5,299 bases of DNA from DAOTWP01 sp034435675 (lineage in GTDB: Bacteria; Chloroflexota; Anaerolineae; Aggregatilineales; Phototrophicaceae), in contig DAOTWP010000331.1 in the NCBI GenBank assembly GCA_034435675.1, positions 1 through 5,299 of the forward strand. The letters run 5' to 3'. This document shows, piece by piece, positions 1 through 5,075 of the stretch. The stretch's first letter is position 1; each line of letters begins with the position of its first letter. The notes under the pieces were generated by a model that worked only from the letters and a program-made list of their open reading frames with translations, had not been told where the DNA came from and made no database searches. Both the position numbers and the translations under genes were made by a program.

Positions 1-2007
1 GTCGAGGCATACCGGGCGCAGGCAGCGCGGCAGACGGAGATTGAGCGCACGGCAGAAGGGCGCGAAAAAACCGGCGTCTGGACCGGCGGCTATGCGATCA
101 ACCCGGTCAGCGGCGCGCAGATTCCAGTGTGGATTGCCGACTACGTGATGATCAGCTACGGCACAGGCGCGATCATGGCGGTGCCTTATGGCGACCAGCG
201 CGACTTTGAGTTCGCGCGCAAGTTTGGGCTGGAGATCATCGCGGTCGTGCAGCCGCAAGGCAGCGACACTGTGCCTGACCCCGCTGCGATGAGCGCGGCA
301 TACGATGGACCCGGCATCATGGTCAACAGCGGACCAATCAACGGCACCGTCCACAACGGCGAAAAAGGCCGCAAGAGTCCGGCGATTGCGGCGGCGATAG
401 ACTATCTGGAACAGCAGGGTATCGGCAAAGAAGCGGTCAATTACCGCCTGCGCGACTGGCTGATCAGCCGCCAGCGGTACTGGGGCAGCCCCATTCCGGT
501 CATTCACCGCCAGGATGGCACGCTGGAAACCGTGCCGGATGCAGACCTGCCCGTGCTGCTGCCGGACAAGGATGTCAAGTTCATGGGTCCCAACCCGCTG
601 TCGATCCATGAGGAATTCCGCTACACCACCGACAGCGCTGGCAACCCGGCGGAACGCGACACGGACACGATGGACACATTCATGTGCTCGTCGTGGTACT
701 GGTATCGCTATCTGAGTCCACAGTTCAGCACGGCGGCGTTCGACCCGGAGGAAGCGGCGTACTGGCTGCCGGTAGACACCTATACCGGCGGGGCGGAGCA
801 CGCGACGATGCACCTGCTGTATGCGCGCTGGTTTGCGAAGGCAATGCGCGATACGGGCATGTTCGACCGGACTGCCGAGGTGATGCAGGCGCGCGGGCGC
901 GACCCCGAACTGCTGCTGCGCGGCGAACCGTTCATGCAGTTACGCAATCAGGGGCAGATTCTGGGCGAGGAACGCAACGGCGATGTGGTCTTTGTGTCCG
1001 GCACGCTGGACGGCACACGCCTGATTGCCGAACATGTCATCGTGCTGCACCGCCCCGGCGTGACCGAGGCTGCGCCGGTGAACATGCCCGCCGGCAAAAA
1101 CGGGGCGGTCAGCGTGCGCGGCGAGATCATGCGCCGCACGGAACGCACCTTGCAGATCGCAGTGGACGGGCGCGCCGACTGGCAGGTGGTCGAGGTTGCC
1201 GCGGGCGCAAAGATCGAGATTCCCGGCATCGAGGGCGAAAATACGGTCAACCAGTTACGCCAGCACTTAGAGGTGCAGCGTATGTCCAAGAGCAAGGGCA
1301 ATGTGGTCAACCCGGATGAACTGGTCAAACAGTACGGCGCGGACACCGTGCGCGCTTACCTGATGTTCGCCTTTGACTGGGCGAAGGGTGGACCCTGGGA
1401 CAGCAAGGGCATTCAGGGTGTGGTGCGCTGGCTGGACGATGTGTGGGCGATTGTGACGGCGGGCGCGCCGCAGGGCAAAGGCACGCCGGAAGGCAATCGC
1501 ATGGTCGAGCGCAAGACGCACCAGACCATCGGCAAAGTCAGCGACGGCATGACCAACTTTAGCTGGAATACGGCGGTGGCAGGCTTGATGGAACTGCGCA
1601 ACACACTGCGCGCGGCAGTGCGCGAGGGCGGCGTCGGGCGCGAGGCATGGCAGGAGGCAGTGCGCACGATGCTGCTGCTGATGGCACCAATCACACCGCA
1701 TATCGCCGAGGAACTGTGGGCGCACACCGGCGGCAAGTACAGCGTACATACGCAGGCGTGGCCCCAGTACGACGCGGCGAAGGCGGCGGAGGAAGAGGTG
1801 ACGCTGGTGGTGCAGGCGGGCAGCCGCGTGATCGACTCGCTGACCGTGCCGGCGGACATCGCCGAGGATGAGGCGATCCGGCTGGCGCTGGCGAGCGCCG
1901 GGGCGCAGAAACTGCTGAACGGGCGCGAACCGAAGAAGACGGTGTTTGTGCCGGGGCGCGAAAAAGGCGGCAAACGCAGCGACCCGATGGTCAACATCGT
2001 GGTGTAG
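1..2007 (+). CDS. leuS: Leucyl-tRNA synthetase, C-terminal two-thirds (5' end outside window)
   Basis: Class I aminoacyl-tRNA synthetase that charges tRNA-Leu with leucine in the cytoplasm and hydrolyses mischarged products. The frame is open from base 1 and ends at TAG 2005-2007, giving 668 codons; the HIGH motif and the start lie upstream. Seen in order: end of the CP1 editing domain with GTGAIMAVP (about 160-186) and DQRD (193-204); DWLISRQRYWG (454-486); CSSWYWYR; GGAEHATMHLLYARW (787-831); a leucine-specific insertion of about 100 codons; the KMSKS loop as RMSKSKGN (1279-1302); GADTVRAYLMF; an anticodon-binding helical domain; and a C-terminal domain (VTLVVQ...VPADI...VNIVV). These are family hallmarks and the identification is secure. 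Oddities: the residue before DQRD is Gly where E. coli has His, and about ten residues rich in K/R/G lie between VPG and VNIVV at the end. Base composition is GC-rich. The gene probably ends its own transcript, as a hairpin-rich gap follows. Confidence 0.97.
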   Translation, partial: VEAYRAQAARQTEIERTAEGREKTGVWTGGYAINPVSGAQIPVWIADYVMISYGTGAIMAVPYGDQRDFEFARKFGLEIIAVVQPQGSDTVPDPAAMSAAYDGPGIMVNSGPINGTVHNGEKGRKSPAIAAAIDYLEQQGIGKEAVNYRLRDWLISRQRYWGSPIPVIHRQDGTLETVPDADLPVLLPDKDVKFMGPNPLSIHEEFRYTTDSAGNPAERDTDTMDTFMCSSWYWYRYLSPQFSTAAFDPEEAAYWLPVDTYTGGAEHATMHLLYARWFAKAMRDTGMFDRTAEVMQARGRDPELLLRGEPFMQLRNQGQILGEERNGDVVFVSGTLDGTRLIAEHVIVLHRPGVTEAAPVNMPAGKNGAVSVRGEIMRRTERTLQIAVDGRADWQVVEVAAGAKIEIPGIEGENTVNQLRQHLEVQRMSKSKGNVVNPDELVKQYGADTVRAYLMFAFDWAKGGPWDSKGIQGVVRWLDDVWAIVTAGAPQGKGTPEGNRMVERKTHQTIGKVSDGMTNFSWNTAVAGLMELRNTLRAAVREGGVGREAWQEAVRTMLLLMAPITPHIAEELWAHTGGKYSVHTQAWPQYDAAKAAEEEVTLVVQAGSRVIDSLTVPADIAEDEAIRLALASAGAQKLLNGREPKKTVFVPGREKGGKRSDPMVNIVV

Positions 2008-2012
2008 GCATA

Positions 2013-2046
2013 TGCAGAGGGCGAGGTGCGCTTCGCCCCCGCTGCA
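2013..2046 (+). terminator. Stem-loop just after leuS, without T-tract
   Basis: TGCAG (2013-2017) pairs with CTGCA (2042-2046). Inside it GGGCGA (2019-2024) pairs with TCGCCC (2033-2038) around an 8-base loop, with a small internal loop at A2018/CCG 2039-2041. It begins six bases after the leuS stop. No run of T follows, so it is not a standard intrinsic terminator. It could protect the 3' end of the mRNA or pause polymerase ahead of Rho. The function is inferred from position alone. Confidence 0.4.
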
Positions 2047-2084
2047 CGGGTGATGATGCGTCCTTTACGAGCGTGCCTGAATGT

Positions 2085-2127
2085 TCGGGATTTTTCCCGT
2101 AGGGGAGGGTCTGAGACTCTCCCCTGC
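2085..2127. repeat. Palindromic element: two adjacent hairpins, dispersed-repeat-like
   Basis: A short hairpin CGGGA-TTTT-TCCCG (2086-2090/2095-2099) abuts a long one in which AGGGGAGGGTC (2101-2111) pairs over 11 bp, one of them a G-T wobble, with 2115-2125 around a TGA loop. Adding G2099-C2127 and T2100-G2126 extends the stem to 13 bp, so the two hairpins share base 2099. The GTAGGGG...CCCCT outline resembles the short intergenic palindromes that occur in many copies in Chloroflexota and similar genomes; that resemblance is from memory. Only one copy is in this window. On the leuS transcript it would also form a strong RNA hairpin. Confidence 0.45.
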
Positions 2128-2161
2128 ACAGGCGATTGCTGAAGAATTATCAGACACGCAA

Positions 2162-2178
2162 ATCGGGCTGCCCCCGAT
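2162..2178 (+). other. Small perfect hairpin upstream of the T-tract terminator
   Basis: ATCGGG (2162-2167) and CCCGAT (2173-2178) form a perfect 6-bp stem with a 5-base loop. It lies 14 bases before the stem with the T-tract. No separate role can be read from the sequence; it may be part of a tandem terminator. Confidence 0.35.
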
Positions 2179-2192
2179 CAACAGACGTGATG

Positions 2193-2215
2193 AGCCGCGT
2201 TTACGGGGCTTTTTT
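2193..2215 (+). terminator. Candidate intrinsic terminator for leuS
   Basis: AGCCGCG (2193-2199) pairs with CGGGGCT (2204-2210) around the loop TTTA, with one G-G mismatch inside the stem (2197/2206). The stem runs straight into six T residues (2210-2215). The stem-plus-T-run layout fits a Rho-independent terminator reading on the + strand. The stem is short and interrupted, so strength is uncertain. Its place about 190 bases after the leuS stop means the transcript would carry the upstream hairpins as a 3' UTR. Confidence 0.5.
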
Positions 2216-2221
2216 GACTCA

Positions 2222-2245
2222 GCCGGATGGCTTTCAGCCTCCGGT
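2222..2245. repeat. Near-perfect inverted repeat after the T-tract
   Basis: CCGGA (2223-2227) and GGCT (2229-2232) pair with AGCC (2236-2239) and TCCGG (2240-2244). This gives a 9-bp stem with a single bulged T (2228), a TTC loop and a possible G-T pair outside. There is no T-run after it. It may be a DNA element or a back-up transcription stop; nothing decides between these. Confidence 0.4.
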
Positions 2246-2331
2246 GTAATGCAGGCAGCGCCCGCAGGGAGAACCGCGCGCCGTGCCCGGTTGCCCTCGT
2301 CGGCATGGCAATCATGGGATGCATGTCACCA

Positions 2332-2359
2332 TAGACACGGCGCAAATTCCAGCTACGCT
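2332..2359 (+). promoter_or_regulatory. Weak candidate sigma-70-type promoter for the WD40 gene
   Basis: TAGACA (2332-2337) matches the -35 consensus at five of six positions. TACGCT (2354-2359) matches the -10 consensus at three of six, with a 16-base spacer. Transcription would start near 2366, about 30 bases ahead of ATG 2398, leaving room for the Shine-Dalgarno site. The -10 box is poor, so this is only the best candidate I found in the gap. Confidence 0.2.
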
Positions 2360-2385
2360 AAGTGGGAGTTGACGAGCACGTCTGT

Positions 2386-2391
2386 GGAGGA
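2386..2391 (+). promoter_or_regulatory. Ribosome binding site that fixes the WD40 start at 2398
   Basis: GGAGGA lies six bases before ATG 2398, an ideal Shine-Dalgarno position. An in-frame GTG at 2362 would lengthen the protein by 12 residues, but those residues (including a Cys and several charged residues) would sit in front of a well-formed signal peptide. The site and the signal peptide together favour the ATG. Confidence 0.75.
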
Positions 2392-2397
2392 CTGGCG

Positions 2398-3603
2398 ATG
2401 GTCGCGCGCCGTGTGGGTGTTGTGATCGTGTTGATTGTGCTGCTGAGCCTTGTGCCCAACCTCAACGCACAAGAACAGCCATCACCAGACAGCAATCTCG
2501 TCTATATCACCGCTGTTGCCTGGAGTCCCAACGGCAATGCTATCGCTGTCGCGCAAGATGCAACCGTCCAGATAATTGACATAATAACGGGATTGGCTAC
2601 AAGTCAAATCGTCGCATCAGGAAACCACATTCGTGTCATGGATTGGAGTCCGGATGGTAGAAAGCTTGCTCTGGGGGTTGATACAACTGTTCAAATCTGG
2701 GAAATAGGCGCGGAAAATCCTTTGCTGGTGTTCCAGGAACATGGAACACGGGATAATGATCGGGTCAGTTCGCTTGGGTGGTCACCAGATGGCAGCAAAA
2801 TTGTGAGCGCGAGCATGCAAAATGGCTTACTCTGGGATACACAAACAGGCGAAGTCTTGCACCGCTTTTCCCACAATCCCGGCCCGCTGCTAAGTGCAAG
2901 GTGGAGTCCCGACGGCACGAGAATTGCTACGGGGGGGCTTGACTCAATTGTCCTATTCTGGGATGTTGCAAGTGGAGCAATACTGGGTGGGATTAACATG
3001 CCCTATGCACCGGAAGTGAATCCCATCATTTATGTTAATTGGAGCCCCAATGGCAGTTTGATTGCAACCGCATCTGCGGATCGGATCGTGCGCGTTTGGG
3101 ATGGCACAACCAACAATCCCATAAATTCAACAGATTTCCGGGGCTTAGAGGATGATGCTGTCTCACTAGATTGGAATCGCGATAATCGTTCTCTGGCGCG
3201 CAGTGGTTTGGGCGGGGAAATCCGTATTTTTGATGTATTGAGTGGAGCAACAGTTGCAACGTTTAATACGGATTTCGTTGCACGATCCATAGACTACAGT
3301 CCCTATGGAGGACGCCTCGCCTATGGTGGTATTGTTGGGCGTGAATCGACGATAGCGATGCCAGCAGGAGCACAGACACTCGCGAACGGTGCGGTACAAA
3401 TCATTGTTCCCGCACCGTCCTTCGAACGCCTGGCATCTGTCCAGGCTGCCTGCGTGCCGCCGGAAGTTGGGCTAACAGCGCCGCAGGACCCGGCAGGGTT
3501 GGATGCCTACATCGCGCAGGTGCAGGCATTACCGCCTGAGCAGCTGCCACCCGGCTGTGCCGCCGACCTGCTGGCGGTGGCGCGGGCGCTGCGGGCGCAG
3601 TAG
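2398..3603 (+). CDS. Secreted seven-bladed WD40 beta-propeller protein with two-cysteine tail
   Basis: A 401-residue exported protein. Residues 1-24 form a signal peptide: MVARR, a hydrophobic run, then a probable cleavage after LNA. Seven WD40-type repeats follow, each marked by a W/Y-S-P-x-G-like turn beginning at residues 42, 83, 128, 169, 215, 259 and 300, spaced 41-46 residues apart. Repeats 6 (WNRDN) and 7 (YSPYG) are degenerate, and several blades end in WD/WE/FD. Seven blades make a closed propeller. WD40 propellers are usually binding platforms, not enzymes; the partner is unknown. Residues about 330-401 form a different tail (PP...GLDAYIAQVQALPPEQLPPGC...) with the only two cysteines of the mature protein, C352 and C387. 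The body is AT-richer than its neighbours while the tail is very GC-rich, suggesting mixed origin. It is converging with the VKOR fusion gene. The fold is sure and the job unknown. Confidence 0.9.
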   Translation: MVARRVGVVIVLIVLLSLVPNLNAQEQPSPDSNLVYITAVAWSPNGNAIAVAQDATVQIIDIITGLATSQIVASGNHIRVMDWSPDGRKLALGVDTTVQIWEIGAENPLLVFQEHGTRDNDRVSSLGWSPDGSKIVSASMQNGLLWDTQTGEVLHRFSHNPGPLLSARWSPDGTRIATGGLDSIVLFWDVASGAILGGINMPYAPEVNPIIYVNWSPNGSLIATASADRIVRVWDGTTNNPINSTDFRGLEDDAVSLDWNRDNRSLARSGLGGEIRIFDVLSGATVATFNTDFVARSIDYSPYGGRLAYGGIVGRESTIAMPAGAQTLANGAVQIIVPAPSFERLASVQAACVPPEVGLTAPQDPAGLDAYIAQVQALPPEQLPPGCAADLLAVARALRAQ

Positions 3604-3617
3604 CGGCAGCAGGCAGC

Positions 3618-3660
3618 ACCACAGGGGGAACGGGGCATGGCGCGCGGTTGCCCCTGTGGT
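3618..3660. terminator. Inverted repeat in the convergent gap, possible bidirectional terminator
   Basis: ACCACAGGGG (3618-3627) and CCCCTGTGGT (3651-3660) are a perfect 10-bp inverted repeat with a 23-base loop, midway between the WD40 stop (3603) and the stop of the opposite-strand gene (3692-3694). A competing stem is possible: GGGGCA (3632-3637) with TGCCCC (3649-3654), which uses the same 3' bases. No clear T-run follows on either strand (GTTGTGTTG on +). Position supports a shared transcription end, but it is not a classical intrinsic terminator. Confidence 0.5.
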
Positions 3661-3691
3661 TGTGTTGCACACGCTTTTGCTGCGATTTGCC

Positions 3692-4945
3692 CTATGCCTT
3701 TGCCGGGCGCTTGACCGCCGGATTCTTCGGGGCGGGCTTGCGCAGCGCGTAGTAAGCGTCCCACCCGGCAGGCGCAACCAGCAGCAGCAGCGCCAGCATC
3801 GCCAGCGCCGACATTAAACACCAGGCACACGTCGCGCCGATCACGAATGGCTCAAGGAACGTCAGGTAGATCGAAAATGCCGCGCCGCCCAGCGTCAGCA
3901 GCAGCAGCGCCACAGCCGCTTCCTTGCGCCGCTGGAACTGCCACGCGATCCACGCCAGGAAAATCGTCGCGTAGCCAAACAGCCCCAGCAGCCCAATCGG
4001 CAGCACGCCGAACAGCCGCGCATAAGCGCTCTCCTGCACCGCGTTGCAGTTGCCCATCGCGCCGCAGACTGCCTCGGTCTCGCTGACTTCCACATTTGCC
4101 AGATACAGCGCCACCAGCGTGCCTGCCAGCACAATCAGCGGAATCGCCCAGCGGCTCAGCGTTTTAGGATATTCTTTCCAGACCAGCGGCACCAGCACCA
4201 GCGCCCCCGCGATCAGCACGGCAATCAACGCGCTCCAGATGATCACGCTCGCGGTGGCAGCTTCTGTGCCTACCGTGCCCTGCGCCGCCAGCGAAATGCC
4301 CACGCCGACCATCAGCAGCAGCGTCAGCAGCAGCAGCGCCGTCAGCAGCGGGGTATTCGCCAGGTTGCGCCGCCAGCCCGGCAGCAGGCTGAATACGACG
4401 CCCACCACCAGCAGCCCCAGCACGCCAATCGCCACCGCGTTCGCCACCGGATCCGCCGCCAGCCGTTCCGCCAGCGACAGCGCCGCCGCCGGGTTGGGCA
4501 CAGGGGCAGTTGAGTCCGGCGGGAACTGCGCGTCAAACAACGCCTGCATGCCCGTCACGGGGGGCACCGCGATCCCACCCGCCGCCAGCCCGGCGCGGAT
4601 CAGCAGCGGGGCGCGTTCGGGAATATCGCGCGCGCCGACCAATACTTCATTGCCGATGACCATCATCGGTACACTGCCACAATAACTGTCTGGCACATTG
4701 AGCGCCACACAGGTCGCGCTCAGAATATTCACGTTTTCCTGGACACGCACATTCAGCATCAGCAGGTGCAGTTGGTCGCCAAATTCGGCTTGCCACTGCG
4801 GCAGATAATTGGTGATGACATTTTCACAGTGCGGGCAGGTGGGCGAATAGAAGAATACAGCATTTGCCACCGGCGTAGACTGCGCACTGGCAGGCAATAC
4901 CAGCAGCATGCTCAGCAGCAGCAGCAAGAGTACACGTTTAACCAT
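3692..4945 (-). CDS. Exported thioredoxin-like domain fused to a VKOR domain (disulfide bond formation)
   Basis: A 417-residue membrane enzyme predicted to make disulfide bonds outside the cytoplasm, combining a DsbA-like oxidant with its VKOR (DsbB-like) quinone reductase partner. Residues 1-21 are a signal peptide (ASA cut). A thioredoxin-like domain (about 22-125) has FYSPTCPHC with active cysteines C37/C40, a cis-Pro-type VP at 92-93, and extra cysteines C79/C89. A Pro/Ala-rich linker (128-166) leads to three membrane helices (about 167-188, 199-221, 233-256). The VKOR domain follows: helix 266-285; loop pair C294-x5-C300 then NAVQESAYARLFG with the conserved Ser306; helices about 312-335 and 343-364; and CAWC (C373/C376) opening the last helix. 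All four VKOR cysteines are present, so it should be active. VKOR fusions I know from bacteria usually have VKOR first and thioredoxin last; here the order is reversed. The C-terminus is Lys/Arg-rich. Start chosen at ATG 4945 by the site GGGGGA and the signal peptide. Confidence 0.92.
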   Translation of the reverse strand: MVKRVLLLLLLSMLLVLPASAQSTPVANAVFFYSPTCPHCENVITNYLPQWQAEFGDQLHLLMLNVRVQENVNILSATCVALNVPDSYCGSVPMMVIGNEVLVGARDIPERAPLLIRAGLAAGGIAVPPVTGMQALFDAQFPPDSTAPVPNPAAALSLAERLAADPVANAVAIGVLGLLVVGVVFSLLPGWRRNLANTPLLTALLLLTLLLMVGVGISLAAQGTVGTEAATASVIIWSALIAVLIAGALVLVPLVWKEYPKTLSRWAIPLIVLAGTLVALYLANVEVSETEAVCGAMGNCNAVQESAYARLFGVLPIGLLGLFGYATIFLAWIAWQFQRRKEAAVALLLLTLGGAAFSIYLTFLEPFVIGATCAWCLMSALAMLALLLLVAPAGWDAYYALRKPAPKNPAVKRPAKA

Positions 4946-4950
4946 TGGTT

Positions 4951-4956
4951 TCCCCC
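4951..4956 (-). promoter_or_regulatory. Ribosome binding site of the thioredoxin-VKOR gene
   Basis: Read on the - strand, GGGGGA lies five bases before ATG 4945. It fits a Shine-Dalgarno site and supports the start codon that gives a complete signal peptide. Confidence 0.55.
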
Positions 4957-5004
4957 ATCAAGACGACTTTTCTGCTAGTGTCGCCCGACTTCGCCTGTGT
5001 CACA

Positions 5005-5020
5005 AGTGATAAATATCACA
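5005..5020. promoter_or_regulatory. CRP/FNR-type palindromic operator in the divergent promoter region
   Basis: AGTGATAAATATCACA contains a perfect dyad GTGATA-AA-TATCAC (5006-5011/5014-5019). Its GTGAT-N4-ATCAC form matches the core of sites bound by Crp/Fnr-family regulators (CRP: TGTGA-N6-TCACA; FNR: TTGAT-N4-ATCAA). It lies 60 bases upstream of the thioredoxin-VKOR start. Its centre is at -63.5 relative to the transcription start suggested for the rightward gene, close to a classic upstream activator position. A smaller dyad TGTG-T-CACA (4996-5004) sits beside it. The regulator is not in the window, so the family assignment is from the motif only. Confidence 0.5.
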
Positions 5021-5060
5021 ATCCTCGCAAATCTGTGTCTCTCTCTGCCAGGGCGGGCTG

Positions 5061-5069
5061 TGTTATGCT
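5061..5069 (+). promoter_or_regulatory. Extended -10 promoter element, probably of a leaderless gene
   Basis: TGT-TATGCT is a TGn extended -10 box with four of six matches to TATAAT. It ends six bases before ATG 5076, so transcription would start at or next to the A of the start codon. I see no good -35 box at the usual spacing and no Shine-Dalgarno site before the ATG. Both fit an extended -10, activator-dependent, leaderless promoter. Confidence 0.4.
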
Positions 5070-5075
5070 TGTGCC

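Larger units (their letters stand above)
2008..2397. other. Hairpin-rich intergenic region between leuS and the WD40 gene
   Basis: This 390-base stretch holds no convincing gene. The open frame starting at ATG 2081 has no recognisable protein character and runs over the start of the WD40 gene, so I treat it as chance. The gap carries at least six separate inverted repeats on the leuS transcript strand: 2013-2046, 2086-2099, 2099-2127, 2162-2178, 2193-2210 and 2222-2245, plus a weaker one near 2289-2313. One (2193-2210) is followed by six T residues. The rest of the stretch (about 2246-2397) should contain the WD40 promoter and leader. I see no tRNA or riboswitch that I recognise. Confidence 0.7.

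Noticed and set aside
1267..2129. Long open frames on the - strand and in the second + frame across leuS
   Set aside because: They overlap a secure leuS frame, have low-complexity Arg/Ala/Ser/Cys-rich translations and no motifs; typical shadows in GC-rich coding DNA.
2362..2397. Upstream GTG start for the WD40 gene
   Set aside because: GGAGGA is correctly spaced for ATG 2398, and the signal peptide starts cleanly there; the extra 12 residues would disrupt it.
2081..2425. 114-codon open frame in the intergenic gap
   Set aside because: It runs through five hairpins, has no domain-like pattern or ribosome site, and overlaps the well-supported start of the WD40 gene.
4044..4685. 213-codon + strand open frame opposite the thioredoxin-VKOR gene
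   Set aside because: Ser/Ala/Thr-rich translation antisense to a gene with clear motifs and membrane helices; a shadow.
3778..4930. Repeated CAG/GCAGCAGCAG runs (for example near 3779, 4314 and 4905)
   Set aside because: On the coding strand these are CTG leucine codons in the signal peptide and membrane helices; not a separate repeat element.
4977..5005. Possible - strand promoter TTGTGA (5000-5005) with GACACT (4977-4982) for the thioredoxin-VKOR gene
   Set aside because: Spacing is 17 bases but the -10 box matches only three of six positions, too weak to list as a feature.
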